A stretch of DNA of 64,000 nucleotides from positions 171,388-235,387 of the forward strand of contig JAUICJ010000001.1 of NCBI GenBank assembly GCA_030427925.1. Direction: 5' to 3'. The position numbers and the translations under genes were made by a program. Positions 17,265 through 25,758 of the stretch are shown piece by piece. Each line of letters opens with the position of its first letter. Position 1 is the first letter of the stretch. This DNA comes from Bacteroidia bacterium (lineage in GTDB: Bacteria > Bacteroidota > Bacteroidia > Flavobacteriales_D > Sanyastnellaceae). Under the pieces are notes generated by a model. It was not told the origin of the DNA. It saw only the letters and a program-made list of their open reading frames with translations, and searched no databases.

Positions 17265-17272
17265 TATCTTCG
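17265..17272 (+). promoter_or_regulatory. Promoter for rplM-rpsI
   Basis: TATCTTCG (TAnnTTCG) lies 20 bp downstream of a TTG at 17242-17244, a spacing that suits a Bacteroidota -33/-7 promoter. A perfect CCCCAA-TTTTGGGG dyad at 17276-17289 follows immediately and would sit at the 5' end of the transcript. Confidence 0.6.
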
Positions 17273-17316
17273 CAGCCCCAATTTTGGGGAGATACACGCA
17301 TTTGAAGTTATTGACC

Positions 17317-17760
17317 GTGGATACATTGAGCTACAAGACGCTCTCCGTGAACAAGGAGAATGCCGACAAGAAGTGGTTGCTCGTCGATGCTGAAGGCCAA
17401 ACCTTGGGCCGCCTCGCATCCGAAGTTGCCAAGCGCTTGCGCGGAAAGCACAAGACGAACTTCACTCCTCACGCAGACTGCGGTGATTACGTGATCGTCG
17501 TCAACGCCGAGAAGGTTGTGATGACCGGCACCAAAATGCAAACCAAGGAGTACCAGTGGTTCACGGGTTACCCGGGCGGACAGCGCACGCGCTCCGCTCA
17601 GGAGATGCTCAACCGCAAGCCCCACGCACTCGTGGAAGAGGCGGTTCGCGGAATGCTCCCGAAGAACCGGTTGGGCCGTGAAATGTTCCGCAACCTCCAC
17701 GTTTTCGTGGGTCCGGATCACAAGCACGAGGCGCAACAGCCGGAGACCCTGACCTTCTAA
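17317..17760 (+). CDS. rplM: 50S ribosomal protein L13
   Basis: A 147-residue large-subunit protein. Diagnostic stretches are WLLVDAEGQTLGRLASEVAK, RGKHKTNFTPHADCGDYVIV and AVRGMLPKNRLGREMF. I place the start at GTG 17317, giving (M)DTLSYKT, which is the usual N-terminus of bacteroidete L13. An in-frame TTG two codons earlier is the alternative; starts further upstream would add a non-homologous tail. It forms the universal rplM-rpsI pair with the gene 21 nt downstream. The leader dyad at 17276-17289 could be a regulatory site. Confidence 0.96.
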   Translation: MDTLSYKTLSVNKENADKKWLLVDAEGQTLGRLASEVAKRLRGKHKTNFTPHADCGDYVIVVNAEKVVMTGTKMQTKEYQWFTGYPGGQRTRSAQEMLNRKPHALVEEAVRGMLPKNRLGREMFRNLHVFVGPDHKHEAQQPETLTF

Positions 17761-17781
17761 CTGACCGATACAGCCTAATCA

Positions 17782-18168
17782 ATGGACGTAATCAACACTT
17801 CGGGCCGCCGCAAGACGGCAGTTGCCCGCCTCTACATGAAGCCCGGAACGGGTAAAGTGACGGTCAACAAGACCGAAGCCGCTCAGTACTTCCCGACTGC
17901 CGTGTTGCAGTACAAGCTGAACCAGCCGTTCTCCATCACCGAAACCGAAGGCCAGTACGACGTGAACGTGAACGTTTACGGCGGTGGCATCAACGGCCAG
18001 GCGGATGCTGTTCGTTTGGCAATGTCGAAAGCCCTCGTGGAAATCAATCCCGAGTGGAAGTCTTCGTTGAAGGAAGTCGGTTTGATGACGCGTGACCCCC
18101 GGATGGTCGAGCGGAAGAAGCCGGGTTTGAAGAAGGCTCGGAAGCGCGAGCAGTTCTCCAAGCGTTAA
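17782..18168 (+). CDS. rpsI: 30S ribosomal protein S9
   Basis: A 128-residue small-subunit protein with the family N-terminus NTSGRRKTAVARLYMKPGTG, the central VYGGGINGQADAVRLAMSKAL, and the invariant basic tail KKPGLKKARKREQFSKR that reaches the P-site tRNA. Length and ends are normal. It is co-transcribed with rplM and closed off by a strong hairpin terminator 22 nt after the stop. Confidence 0.97.
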   Translation: MDVINTSGRRKTAVARLYMKPGTGKVTVNKTEAAQYFPTAVLQYKLNQPFSITETEGQYDVNVNVYGGGINGQADAVRLAMSKALVEINPEWKSSLKEVGLMTRDPRMVERKKPGLKKARKREQFSKR

Positions 18169-18189
18169 TCCGCATCAGAAAGCATTCCC

Positions 18190-18223
18190 AGTGGCGGCAT
18201 CGCAAGGTGCCGCTCACTTTTTT
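18190..18223 (+). terminator. Rho-independent terminator after rpsI
   Basis: AGTG-GCGGCA pairs with TGCCGC-(T)-CACT around an 8-nt loop, with a single bulged T, followed by TTTTTT. It ends the rplM-rpsI transcript and separates it from rpsB-tsf. Confidence 0.85.
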
Positions 18224-18302
18224 ATCAATCGTTTAGTATCCAAACGCGTCGGATTCTCAAGGTGGGACTACCGCCGCGTTGCATCAATCCAGGAAAGTAA
18301 AC

Positions 18303-19133
18303 ATGGCACGAACGAACTTCGAGCAATTGTTGCAAGCCGGTGCCCACTTCGGTCACCTCAAGCGCAAGTGGAACCCCCACATGGCTCCGTACATCTTCAC
18401 GGAGACCAAAGGCATCCACATCATCGACCTCCACAAGACGGTGGTCAAGTTGGACGAGGCCGCTGCCGCGATGAAGCAAATCGCGAAAAGCGGAAAGAAA
18501 ATCCTCTTCGTCGCAACGAAAAAACAAGCGAAAGAAATCATCGCTCAACGCGCGGCTGCCATCGGCATGCCTTACGTCACAGAGCGTTGGTCAGGCGGGA
18601 TGTTGACGAACTTCGCGACCATCCGGAAGGCGGTCAAGAAGATGTCGCAGATCGACAAGATGGAGCAAGACGGAACGCTCAACACGCTTTCGAAGCGTGA
18701 GCGCCTCCAGGTCTCTCGTCAGCGCGCGAAGCTCGAGAAGAACTTGGGTTCGATTTCCGACTTGACCCGCATCCCCGCGGCCATCTTCATTGTGGACGTG
18801 AAGAAGGAGCACATCGCCTTGGCTGAAGCCAAGAAGTTGGGCATCCCCGTCTTCGCAATGGTGGACACGAATTCGGACCCCCGTCCGGTCGACTTCCCCA
18901 TTCCGGCGAACGACGATGCGAGCAGCTCAGTGGAAGTGGTGATGGACACGGTGGCCGCAGCAGTGGCTGAAGGGTTGCAAGAGCGCAAATCGGACAAGGA
19001 CAGCGCAGACGCAGCAGCAGCAAAGGTGAAGGAGGCAGCGGAGAAAGAAGAAGCCGCTCAGGCCGAAGCAGCTCCGGAGGCGCCCGTCGCGGAAGAAGCA
19101 CAGGCTGAGGAAGAAGATTCTTCAGAGGACTGA
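18303..19133 (+). CDS. rpsB: 30S ribosomal protein S2
   Basis: A 276-residue small-subunit protein. LLQAGAHFGHLKRKWNPHM and YVTERWSGGMLTNFATIRK are conserved S2 signatures, and IFIVDVKKEHIALAEAKKLG marks the C-terminal half. Residues from about 230 on are a low-complexity Ala/Glu-rich acidic tail typical of bacteroidete S2. The start is ATG 18303 (MARTNFEQLL); earlier in-frame codons add unrelated sequence. The leader (18224-18302) holds an inverted repeat CGTTT-AGTATCC-AAACG but no clear -7 box. It is followed by tsf after 49 nt. Confidence 0.97.
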   Translation: MARTNFEQLLQAGAHFGHLKRKWNPHMAPYIFTETKGIHIIDLHKTVVKLDEAAAAMKQIAKSGKKILFVATKKQAKEIIAQRAAAIGMPYVTERWSGGMLTNFATIRKAVKKMSQIDKMEQDGTLNTLSKRERLQVSRQRAKLEKNLGSISDLTRIPAAIFIVDVKKEHIALAEAKKLGIPVFAMVDTNSDPRPVDFPIPANDDASSSVEVVMDTVAAAVAEGLQERKSDKDSADAAAAKVKEAAEKEEAAQAEAAPEAPVAEEAQAEEEDSSED

Positions 19134-19182
19134 TTCAAGCACCACACGTTACCAGACCATTAACGCTGAAAAATTTGACCCC

Positions 19183-20010
19183 ATGAACATCACAGCAGCA
19201 GATGTGAACAAGCTCCGCAAGCAAACGGGAGCGGGCATGATGGATTGCAAGAAGGCCCTGCAAGAAGCAGAGGGTGACTTCGAAAAGGCCGTTGAGGTTC
19301 TGCGATTGAAAGGCCAAAAAGTGGCCGCGAAGCGCAGCGATCGCGAAGCGGGTGAAGGCGCAATCCTGTCAGGAGTGAACGCAGCGGGCGACTTCGGTGT
19401 CCTCCTCGCGTTGAATTGCGAAACGGACTTCGTGGCGAAGAACGAAGGCTTTGTTGCAACGGCGCAGACGTTGTTGGATTTGGCCATCAACGAAGGCATC
19501 ACCTCGAAGGAGGATTTGTTGGCGAAGACCTACCCCGGCGCGTCCATCACGGTGGCGGACAAGATCATCGAGGAAACCGGTAAAATCGGCGAGCGCCTCG
19601 ACATCGGCACGTTCGAAACCGTGAGCGCACCGTGCGTGGTGTCCTACATCCACCCCGGCAACCGCCTGGCTACGTTGGTCGGTTTCTCAGGCGCCATGCC
19701 AGAGGCCGCTGGCCGCGACGTAGCGATGCAAGCCGCTGCCATGGCTCCGGTTGCGTTGGATGAGTCAACGATTCCCCAGGATTTGATCGAGAAGGAACTC
19801 CAAATCGGCAAGGACCTCGCTATCCAAGAGGGCAAGCCCGCCGAAATGGCAGACAAGATCGCCCAAGGCCGCTTGAAGAAGTGGTTCAAGGAAGCGACGC
19901 TCGTGAACCAAGATTACATCAAAGACAACAAGCAATCGGTTGCGGCGTTCATCAACGCTTCCGCAGCGGGTGTCTCGGCTACGGCGTTCAGCCGCGCAGC
20001 CCTCGACTGA
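19183..20010 (+). CDS. tsf: Elongation factor Ts
   Basis: A 275-residue guanine-nucleotide exchange factor for EF-Tu. The N-terminal UBA-like domain includes VNKLRKQTGAGMMDCKKAL with the TDF-type contact LNCETDFVAKNEGF following. The dimerisation domain and C-terminal helical module (LVNQDYIKDNKQSVAAF) are complete. Length is normal for the phylum. The usual rpsB-tsf pairing is kept. A weak AAAATTTG element just upstream could give extra transcription. A strong terminator follows 22 nt after the stop. Confidence 0.97.
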   Translation: MNITAADVNKLRKQTGAGMMDCKKALQEAEGDFEKAVEVLRLKGQKVAAKRSDREAGEGAILSGVNAAGDFGVLLALNCETDFVAKNEGFVATAQTLLDLAINEGITSKEDLLAKTYPGASITVADKIIEETGKIGERLDIGTFETVSAPCVVSYIHPGNRLATLVGFSGAMPEAAGRDVAMQAAAMAPVALDESTIPQDLIEKELQIGKDLAIQEGKPAEMADKIAQGRLKKWFKEATLVNQDYIKDNKQSVAAFINASAAGVSATAFSRAALD

Positions 20011-21392
<1,382 letters not shown>

Positions 21393-21394
21393 TT

Positions 21395-22450
21395 TCAGCA
21401 GTTCGTTCCGTAATCCACCAAGAACATCAGGAGATCCGCCGTGGAAACGGCGCCATCTTCGTTCAAGTCGGAGGGGCAGGCCGATGCGCCAGGAAAACCG
21501 GTGCACGACCCGTCGTCCGCGGTTGCTGAGGGGTCGAAGTTGGCCGCGTTGGCGTAGGTGCACCCTGCAGTGACCACGGGCGCACACGATGCGTATTCAC
21601 ACGTTCCATCGTCCTGCGTGGCCTCCGAGGCGTAGTTGCACGCATCCGGATACATGCAGCCGAGCACGGTCAAAGGGAGGCAGGAAACAAAGTCGCAGCT
21701 TCCGTTGTCCACGGTGGCGACGTCCGAGTAGTTGCATGCAGCCGCGTACGTGCACCCGGGGACTTCGGCGCAGGTGCTCCCGTTGCCTCCGCACACGCCG
21801 CATGCATCCGGGAAGGAGCACGAACCATCGTCCACCGTGGCGGTCACGTTGTAATTGCAGGCCGTGGCGTCCGTGCACCCCGCAACGTCCGCTGGGCTGG
21901 GACAAAACCCAAACAAGTTCACCTCAAACACATACACGGCCCCCGCGGATGCGCCGTTGCCATTCGTAACATCGATGGTCCAGTTGCCCACACCTGCTAA
22001 CCCATCGGGCAGTTCGAAACTCACTTGATATCCGGTGCTGGCGGTCGAGCTCCACTCCGCGGGCCACGCAACGTTCACGCCGCAACCGGTGCCGCCAGCA
22101 CTCCAGCACTCCCCCCCAGGTGCCGTCAACGTCCACACCAAATCCCCCGCCTCCGAAGCGTCGCCATCGCTGTTCTCCCATTCGAGGTTGATGCCAATGG
22201 CGGTCACGACGCCTGCGCCGTCAAGCAGAAATGACGTGCTTTCACCCCCCATCAGTTCAGCTTCCTCGAACCAATCCAACTCGCAGTCGCACGCCGTCCC
22301 AGGGAACGGGAAGAGGCAGTTGCCATCGTCGATGACGGCATCGGGTTGGTAATTGCAGGCTGCCGAATCGGTACAACCGGTTTGGCCTTGGGCCCAGTTG
22401 CTCAGCATCAGCAGGCAAGCGAGGGCGGGAAGGAAGCGTTGGAAGTGCAT
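21395..22450 (-). CDS. Secreted Cys-repeat protein with dockerin-like tail
   Basis: A 351-residue exported protein (signal MHFQRFLPALACLLMLSNWAQG). It carries five 21-residue cysteine repeats of the form GCxxxxACNY followed by xxxAxxDDGSC: one at the mature N-terminus and four near residues 190-325. Such repeats are common in secreted proteins of marine Bacteroidota. Between them lies a beta-sandwich region (about 45-185) with GLAGVGNWTIDVTNGNGA, resembling a proprotein-convertase P-like domain. The C-terminus has DLNEDGAVSTADLL, a calcium-binding dockerin-like loop. Repeats have diverged least at their cysteines. Function unknown; surface binding or matrix roles are plausible. Confidence 0.7.
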   Translation of the reverse strand: MHFQRFLPALACLLMLSNWAQGQTGCTDSAACNYQPDAVIDDGNCLFPFPGTACDCELDWFEEAELMGGESTSFLLDGAGVVTAIGINLEWENSDGDASEAGDLVWTLTAPGGECWSAGGTGCGVNVAWPAEWSSTASTGYQVSFELPDGLAGVGNWTIDVTNGNGASAGAVYVFEVNLFGFCPSPADVAGCTDATACNYNVTATVDDGSCSFPDACGVCGGNGSTCAEVPGCTYAAACNYSDVATVDNGSCDFVSCLPLTVLGCMYPDACNYASEATQDDGTCEYASCAPVVTAGCTYANAANFDPSATADDGSCTGFPGASACPSDLNEDGAVSTADLLMFLVDYGTNC

Positions 22451-22497
22451 GACCAAGTGAAGGTCTCACCAAGGCAACGCATTTGACATGACGAAGG

Positions 22498-23652
22498 TCA
22501 GTTTCGCCATTCGGCAGCTACGCGGCGCGCGGCTTCATCCGAGGCAATGAGCCCTTCCAAGTCCGGTTCAGCCTCGAAATCCACCCGGCCCAACGCGTGC
22601 TCCACCACATCCGTAAGTTGCAGGAATTCAATGTCATCCTCAAGGAACCGCGCCACCGCAACCTCGTTCGCAGCATTCAACACGGCGGGAGCATTGCCCC
22701 CTCGCCGCACGGAATCGAAGGCCAGCGCGAGGTTCCGAAACGCCTCCATGTCCGGCCGCTCAAACGTCAATTCGGGGTAGTCAAAAAACGAGAACCGCTC
22801 GAACGTGTTCGGCAGGCGGCGCGGATACCCCAAGGCGTAGGCAATGGGCAACTTCATGTCCGGCAAGCCCAGCTGGGCTTTGATGGATCCGTCCTCAAAC
22901 TGCACGCACGAGTGGATGATGGACTGCGGATGCACCACCACATCGATGGCGTCCACGTCCAAATCGAACAACCACTTCGCCTCGATCACCTCTAGCCCTT
23001 TGTTCATCAGGGACGCCGAGTCGATGGTGATTTTTGCCCCCATCGTCCAGTTCGGATGCTTCAACGCCTGAGCTTTTGTGACCCCAGCCAGTTCTGCGCG
23101 GGAACGTCCCCGGAAGGGTCCGCCCGAAGCCGTCAGGATGATTTTTTCAATGGGATTCAGGACTTCCCCGGCCAAACACTGGTAGATCGCGCTGTGCTCG
23201 CTGTCTACGGGGTGGATGTCGACCTTGTGCTTGCGGGCTTCCGCCATCACGATGCTTCCGGCGACCACGAGGGTTTCCTTGTTGGCGAGGGCGATGTGTT
23301 TTCCCGCGCGAATGGCCCGCAACGTGGGGCGCAGACCCGCAGCCCCCACGAGCGCCGTGAGGACCATGTGGATGCCCTCCATTTCGACGACCTGTTCGAG
23401 GGCTTCAGGGCCCGCGTAGACCTTGATGCCCTCATCGAACAGGGCGTCGCGGACGGTTTCGAACTTCTCCTGCCGGCCGATGACCACGGCGTTGGGCTTG
23501 AATTCCAGCGCCTGTGCGATGAGGAGGTCGCAGTTGCCGTGGGCAGAGAGGACCTCCACGTGGAGGTGCTCCCGTTGCTCGCGAATGACTTCCAGCGCTT
23601 GCGTGCCGATGGAGCCGGTGGAGCCGAGGATGGCGATTCCGCGGGTGCTCAT
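22498..23652 (-). CDS. dxr: 1-deoxy-D-xylulose 5-phosphate reductoisomerase
   Basis: Second enzyme of the MEP isoprenoid pathway, converting DXP to MEP with NADPH. At 384 residues it has the NADPH loop AILGSTGSIGTQALEVI near the start, ALANKETLVVAGSIV, the metal and substrate motif PVDSEHSAIYQCLAG, and LTASGGPFRGRSRAEL. Catalytic Asp and Glu ligands lie in DSEHSA and in MNKGLEVIEAKWLF. The start overlaps the sufT stop by ATGA. The operon lysS-sufT-dxr puts it beside an Fe-S maturation gene; later MEP steps (IspG, IspH) are Fe-S enzymes, a possible reason for the linkage. Confidence 0.96.
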   Translation of the reverse strand: MSTRGIAILGSTGSIGTQALEVIREQREHLHVEVLSAHGNCDLLIAQALEFKPNAVVIGRQEKFETVRDALFDEGIKVYAGPEALEQVVEMEGIHMVLTALVGAAGLRPTLRAIRAGKHIALANKETLVVAGSIVMAEARKHKVDIHPVDSEHSAIYQCLAGEVLNPIEKIILTASGGPFRGRSRAELAGVTKAQALKHPNWTMGAKITIDSASLMNKGLEVIEAKWLFDLDVDAIDVVVHPQSIIHSCVQFEDGSIKAQLGLPDMKLPIAYALGYPRRLPNTFERFSFFDYPELTFERPDMEAFRNLALAFDSVRRGGNAPAVLNAANEVAVARFLEDDIEFLQLTDVVEHALGRVDFEAEPDLEGLIASDEAARRVAAEWRN

Positions 23653-23960
23653 AAGAAACCGAGTTCGAGTTTAGCCTCCTCGCTCATCATGTCCTGCGAC
23701 CACGGCGGATCGAACACGATGTTCACTTTCGCGCCCGTTGCGCCGTTGATGCCGCCGACTTTTTGCTCGACTTCCGCGGGCATGGATTCGGCGACCGGGC
23801 AGTTGGGCGAAGTCAGCGTCATGTCCAAGTGCACGAAGCCCTCGTCGCTGATTTTCACCTCGTAGATGAGCCCCAGTTCGTAGATGTCAACCGGAATTTC
23901 CGGGTCGTAAATGGTCTTCAACACGGCAATGACCGTGGCTTCATCGAAAGGTTTGCTCAT
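23649..23960 (-). CDS. sufT: SufT/PaaD-like (DUF59, MIP18) iron-sulfur maturation protein
   Basis: A 103-residue MIP18-family protein. YDPEIPVDIYELGLIYEV is the family signature, and SPNCPVAESMP carries the conserved Cys54. DUF59 proteins help deliver or assemble Fe-S clusters. It is not in the SUF operon, which lies about 24 kb away at 47940-54231, but is wedged between lysS and dxr with ATGA overlaps at both ends. The ATG at 23960 is preferred over an in-frame TTG five codons upstream because it overlaps the lysS stop. Symbol given by family; exact role inferred. Confidence 0.85.
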   Translation of the reverse strand: MSKPFDEATVIAVLKTIYDPEIPVDIYELGLIYEVKISDEGFVHLDMTLTSPNCPVAESMPAEVEQKVGGINGATGAKVNIVFDPPWSQDMMSEEAKLELGFL

Positions 23961-25666
23961 GCGTTCGTCATCCAAGATTCAACGTCTTCCAATGAAAGCG
24001 CTGGCAGGTCCAATTTGTTCTTCTTCCGGAAACCATTCAGTTTCTCGCGGAGGCCCGCGGGTTTGATTGAGGCCAAATCCTCGACCGTCTCAAACCCCGC
24101 CGCGGCCACATGCGGCGCCCATTCCGCCGGCACCCCTGCAGCCTCCAACGCGCCCAAGTCCGGCCCGGTCGCAAACACTTCCGGACGCATTTGTGGGAAG
24201 AGCAGCACCTCCTGAATGGAAGTTTGGTTCGTCAACATCATGACCAACCGGTCGATGCCGATGCCCACGCCACTCGTAGGGGGCATGCCGTACTCCAGCG
24301 CGCGCAGGAAGTCCTGGTCGATGAACATGGCCTCATCGTCCCCCCGTTCGGCCAACTTTAGCTGCGACTCAAACCGTTCGCGCTGATCGATGGGATCGTT
24401 CAGTTCGCTGTAGGCGTTCGCCACTTCCGTTCCGTTGATCATCAGCTCAAAGCGCTCCGTGTAGCCGGGCTTCGAGCGATGCGCCTTCGTCAGCGGAGAC
24501 ATCTCCACCGGGTAGTCGGTGATGAAGGTGGGCTGGATGTAATGGTGCTCGCACTTTTCGCCAAACAACTCATCGACGAGTTTGCCCTTGCCCATGCTCG
24601 CATCCGTTTCGATGCCCAACCCCTCACAGGCCGCGCGCAAGCCCGCCTCGTCCAAGCCATCGATGTCCACGCCCGTGTGCTCGAGGATGGCATCGCGCAT
24701 GGTCACCCGGCGGAACGGCGGCGTGAAGTCGATTTCATTTCCGGCGAGCGTCACCTTGTGCGTGCCGTGCAAGCGATGCGCCACCTTCGCAAGCAGTTGC
24801 TCCATTTCCTCCATCATCCACAGGTAGTCCTTGTACGCCACGTACAATTCCATCACCGTGAACTCCGGATTGTGCGTCCGGTCCATCCCTTCGTTGCGGA
24901 AGTTCCGCGAAAACTCGTAGACGCCCTCGAAGCCGCCTACGATGAGCCGCTTCAAATACAGTTCGTTCGCGATGCGCAGGTAGAGCGGAATGTCGAGCGC
25001 GTTGTGGTGCGTGATGAACGGCCGGGCCGCTGCACCCCCGGGAATGGCTTGCAACACCGGCGTGTCCACTTCGAGCCACCCTTTTGCGTCGAACGTTTCG
25101 CGGATGGTGCGGATGACCGTGCTCCGCGCTTCGAACGTGGCGCGCACCTGCGGGTTCACCACGAGGTCCACGTACCGCATGCGGTAGCGCAGTTCCGGGT
25201 CGGTGAAGGCATCGTGCACCTTGCCGTCCTCGTCCACTTTCACGGCCGGCAGGGGCTTGAGGGACTTCGCGAGCACCGTCAGCTCGCGCACCTCGATGCT
25301 CTGTTCTCCGGTTTGGGTCAAAAACGTCACGCCCTTCACGCCCACGAAATCCCCCCGATCGAGCAGCTTCTTGAAGACGTCGTTGTACAGACTCTTGTCC
25401 TCATCCGGGCACAACACGTCCCGATTCAAATACAATTGAAACGTGCCTTCGCCGTCTTGCAGCTCAGCAAACGAGGCCTTTCCCATGATGCGTCGGCTCA
25501 TGATGCGGCCCGCGAGGCTCACTTCGACGCCCTCTTCAAAGGCGTCCGCAAGCGACCGCGACCGGTGGGTCACCGGGTAGGCGGCTGCGGGATACGGCTC
25601 GATGCCACGTCGCTTCAATTCCTGAAGGGACGACCGGCGGATGCGTTCTTGCTCAGTCAGGTGCAT
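23957..25666 (-). CDS. lysS: Lysyl-tRNA synthetase (class II)
   Basis: A 569-residue class II synthetase. An N-terminal OB-fold anticodon domain (about 45-150) is followed by the catalytic core. Motif 1 includes VRATFEARSTVIRTIRETF, motif 2 FRNEGMDRTHNPEFTVMELY, and motif 3 GVGIGIDRLVMMLTNQ. The C-terminal 60 residues beyond the normal end (about 510-569) include ETVEDLASIKPAGLREKLNG, a helix-hairpin-like extension seen in some bacteroidete LysRS. The ATG at 25666 follows TAACTTTG by 4 nt. First gene of lysS-sufT-dxr. Confidence 0.96.
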   Translation of the reverse strand: MHLTEQERIRRSSLQELKRRGIEPYPAAAYPVTHRSRSLADAFEEGVEVSLAGRIMSRRIMGKASFAELQDGEGTFQLYLNRDVLCPDEDKSLYNDVFKKLLDRGDFVGVKGVTFLTQTGEQSIEVRELTVLAKSLKPLPAVKVDEDGKVHDAFTDPELRYRMRYVDLVVNPQVRATFEARSTVIRTIRETFDAKGWLEVDTPVLQAIPGGAAARPFITHHNALDIPLYLRIANELYLKRLIVGGFEGVYEFSRNFRNEGMDRTHNPEFTVMELYVAYKDYLWMMEEMEQLLAKVAHRLHGTHKVTLAGNEIDFTPPFRRVTMRDAILEHTGVDIDGLDEAGLRAACEGLGIETDASMGKGKLVDELFGEKCEHHYIQPTFITDYPVEMSPLTKAHRSKPGYTERFELMINGTEVANAYSELNDPIDQRERFESQLKLAERGDDEAMFIDQDFLRALEYGMPPTSGVGIGIDRLVMMLTNQTSIQEVLLFPQMRPEVFATGPDLGALEAAGVPAEWAPHVAAAGFETVEDLASIKPAGLREKLNGFRKKNKLDLPALSLEDVESWMTNA

Positions 25667-25670
25667 GGTG

Positions 25671-25678
25671 CAAAGTTA
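25671..25678 (-). promoter_or_regulatory. Promoter -7 box for lysS-sufT-dxr
   Basis: TAACTTTG is an exact TAnnTTTG match only 4 nt before the lysS ATG, implying a nearly leaderless mRNA. Confidence 0.6.
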
Positions 25679-25736
25679 CTCCGTTCGTGCAGTCAGCCGT
25701 GACGCTTTTCCGACAGGTTCGCGCGGCCGCTTTCGG

Positions 25737-25744
25737 TAGATTTG
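25737..25744 (+). promoter_or_regulatory. Promoter -7 box for the TonB-dependent receptor
   Basis: TAGATTTG is an exact TAnnTTTG match 14 nt before the ATG at 25759, supporting that start over an upstream in-frame one at 25687. Confidence 0.55.
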
Positions 25745-25758
25745 CCGAAAATTTGCTC

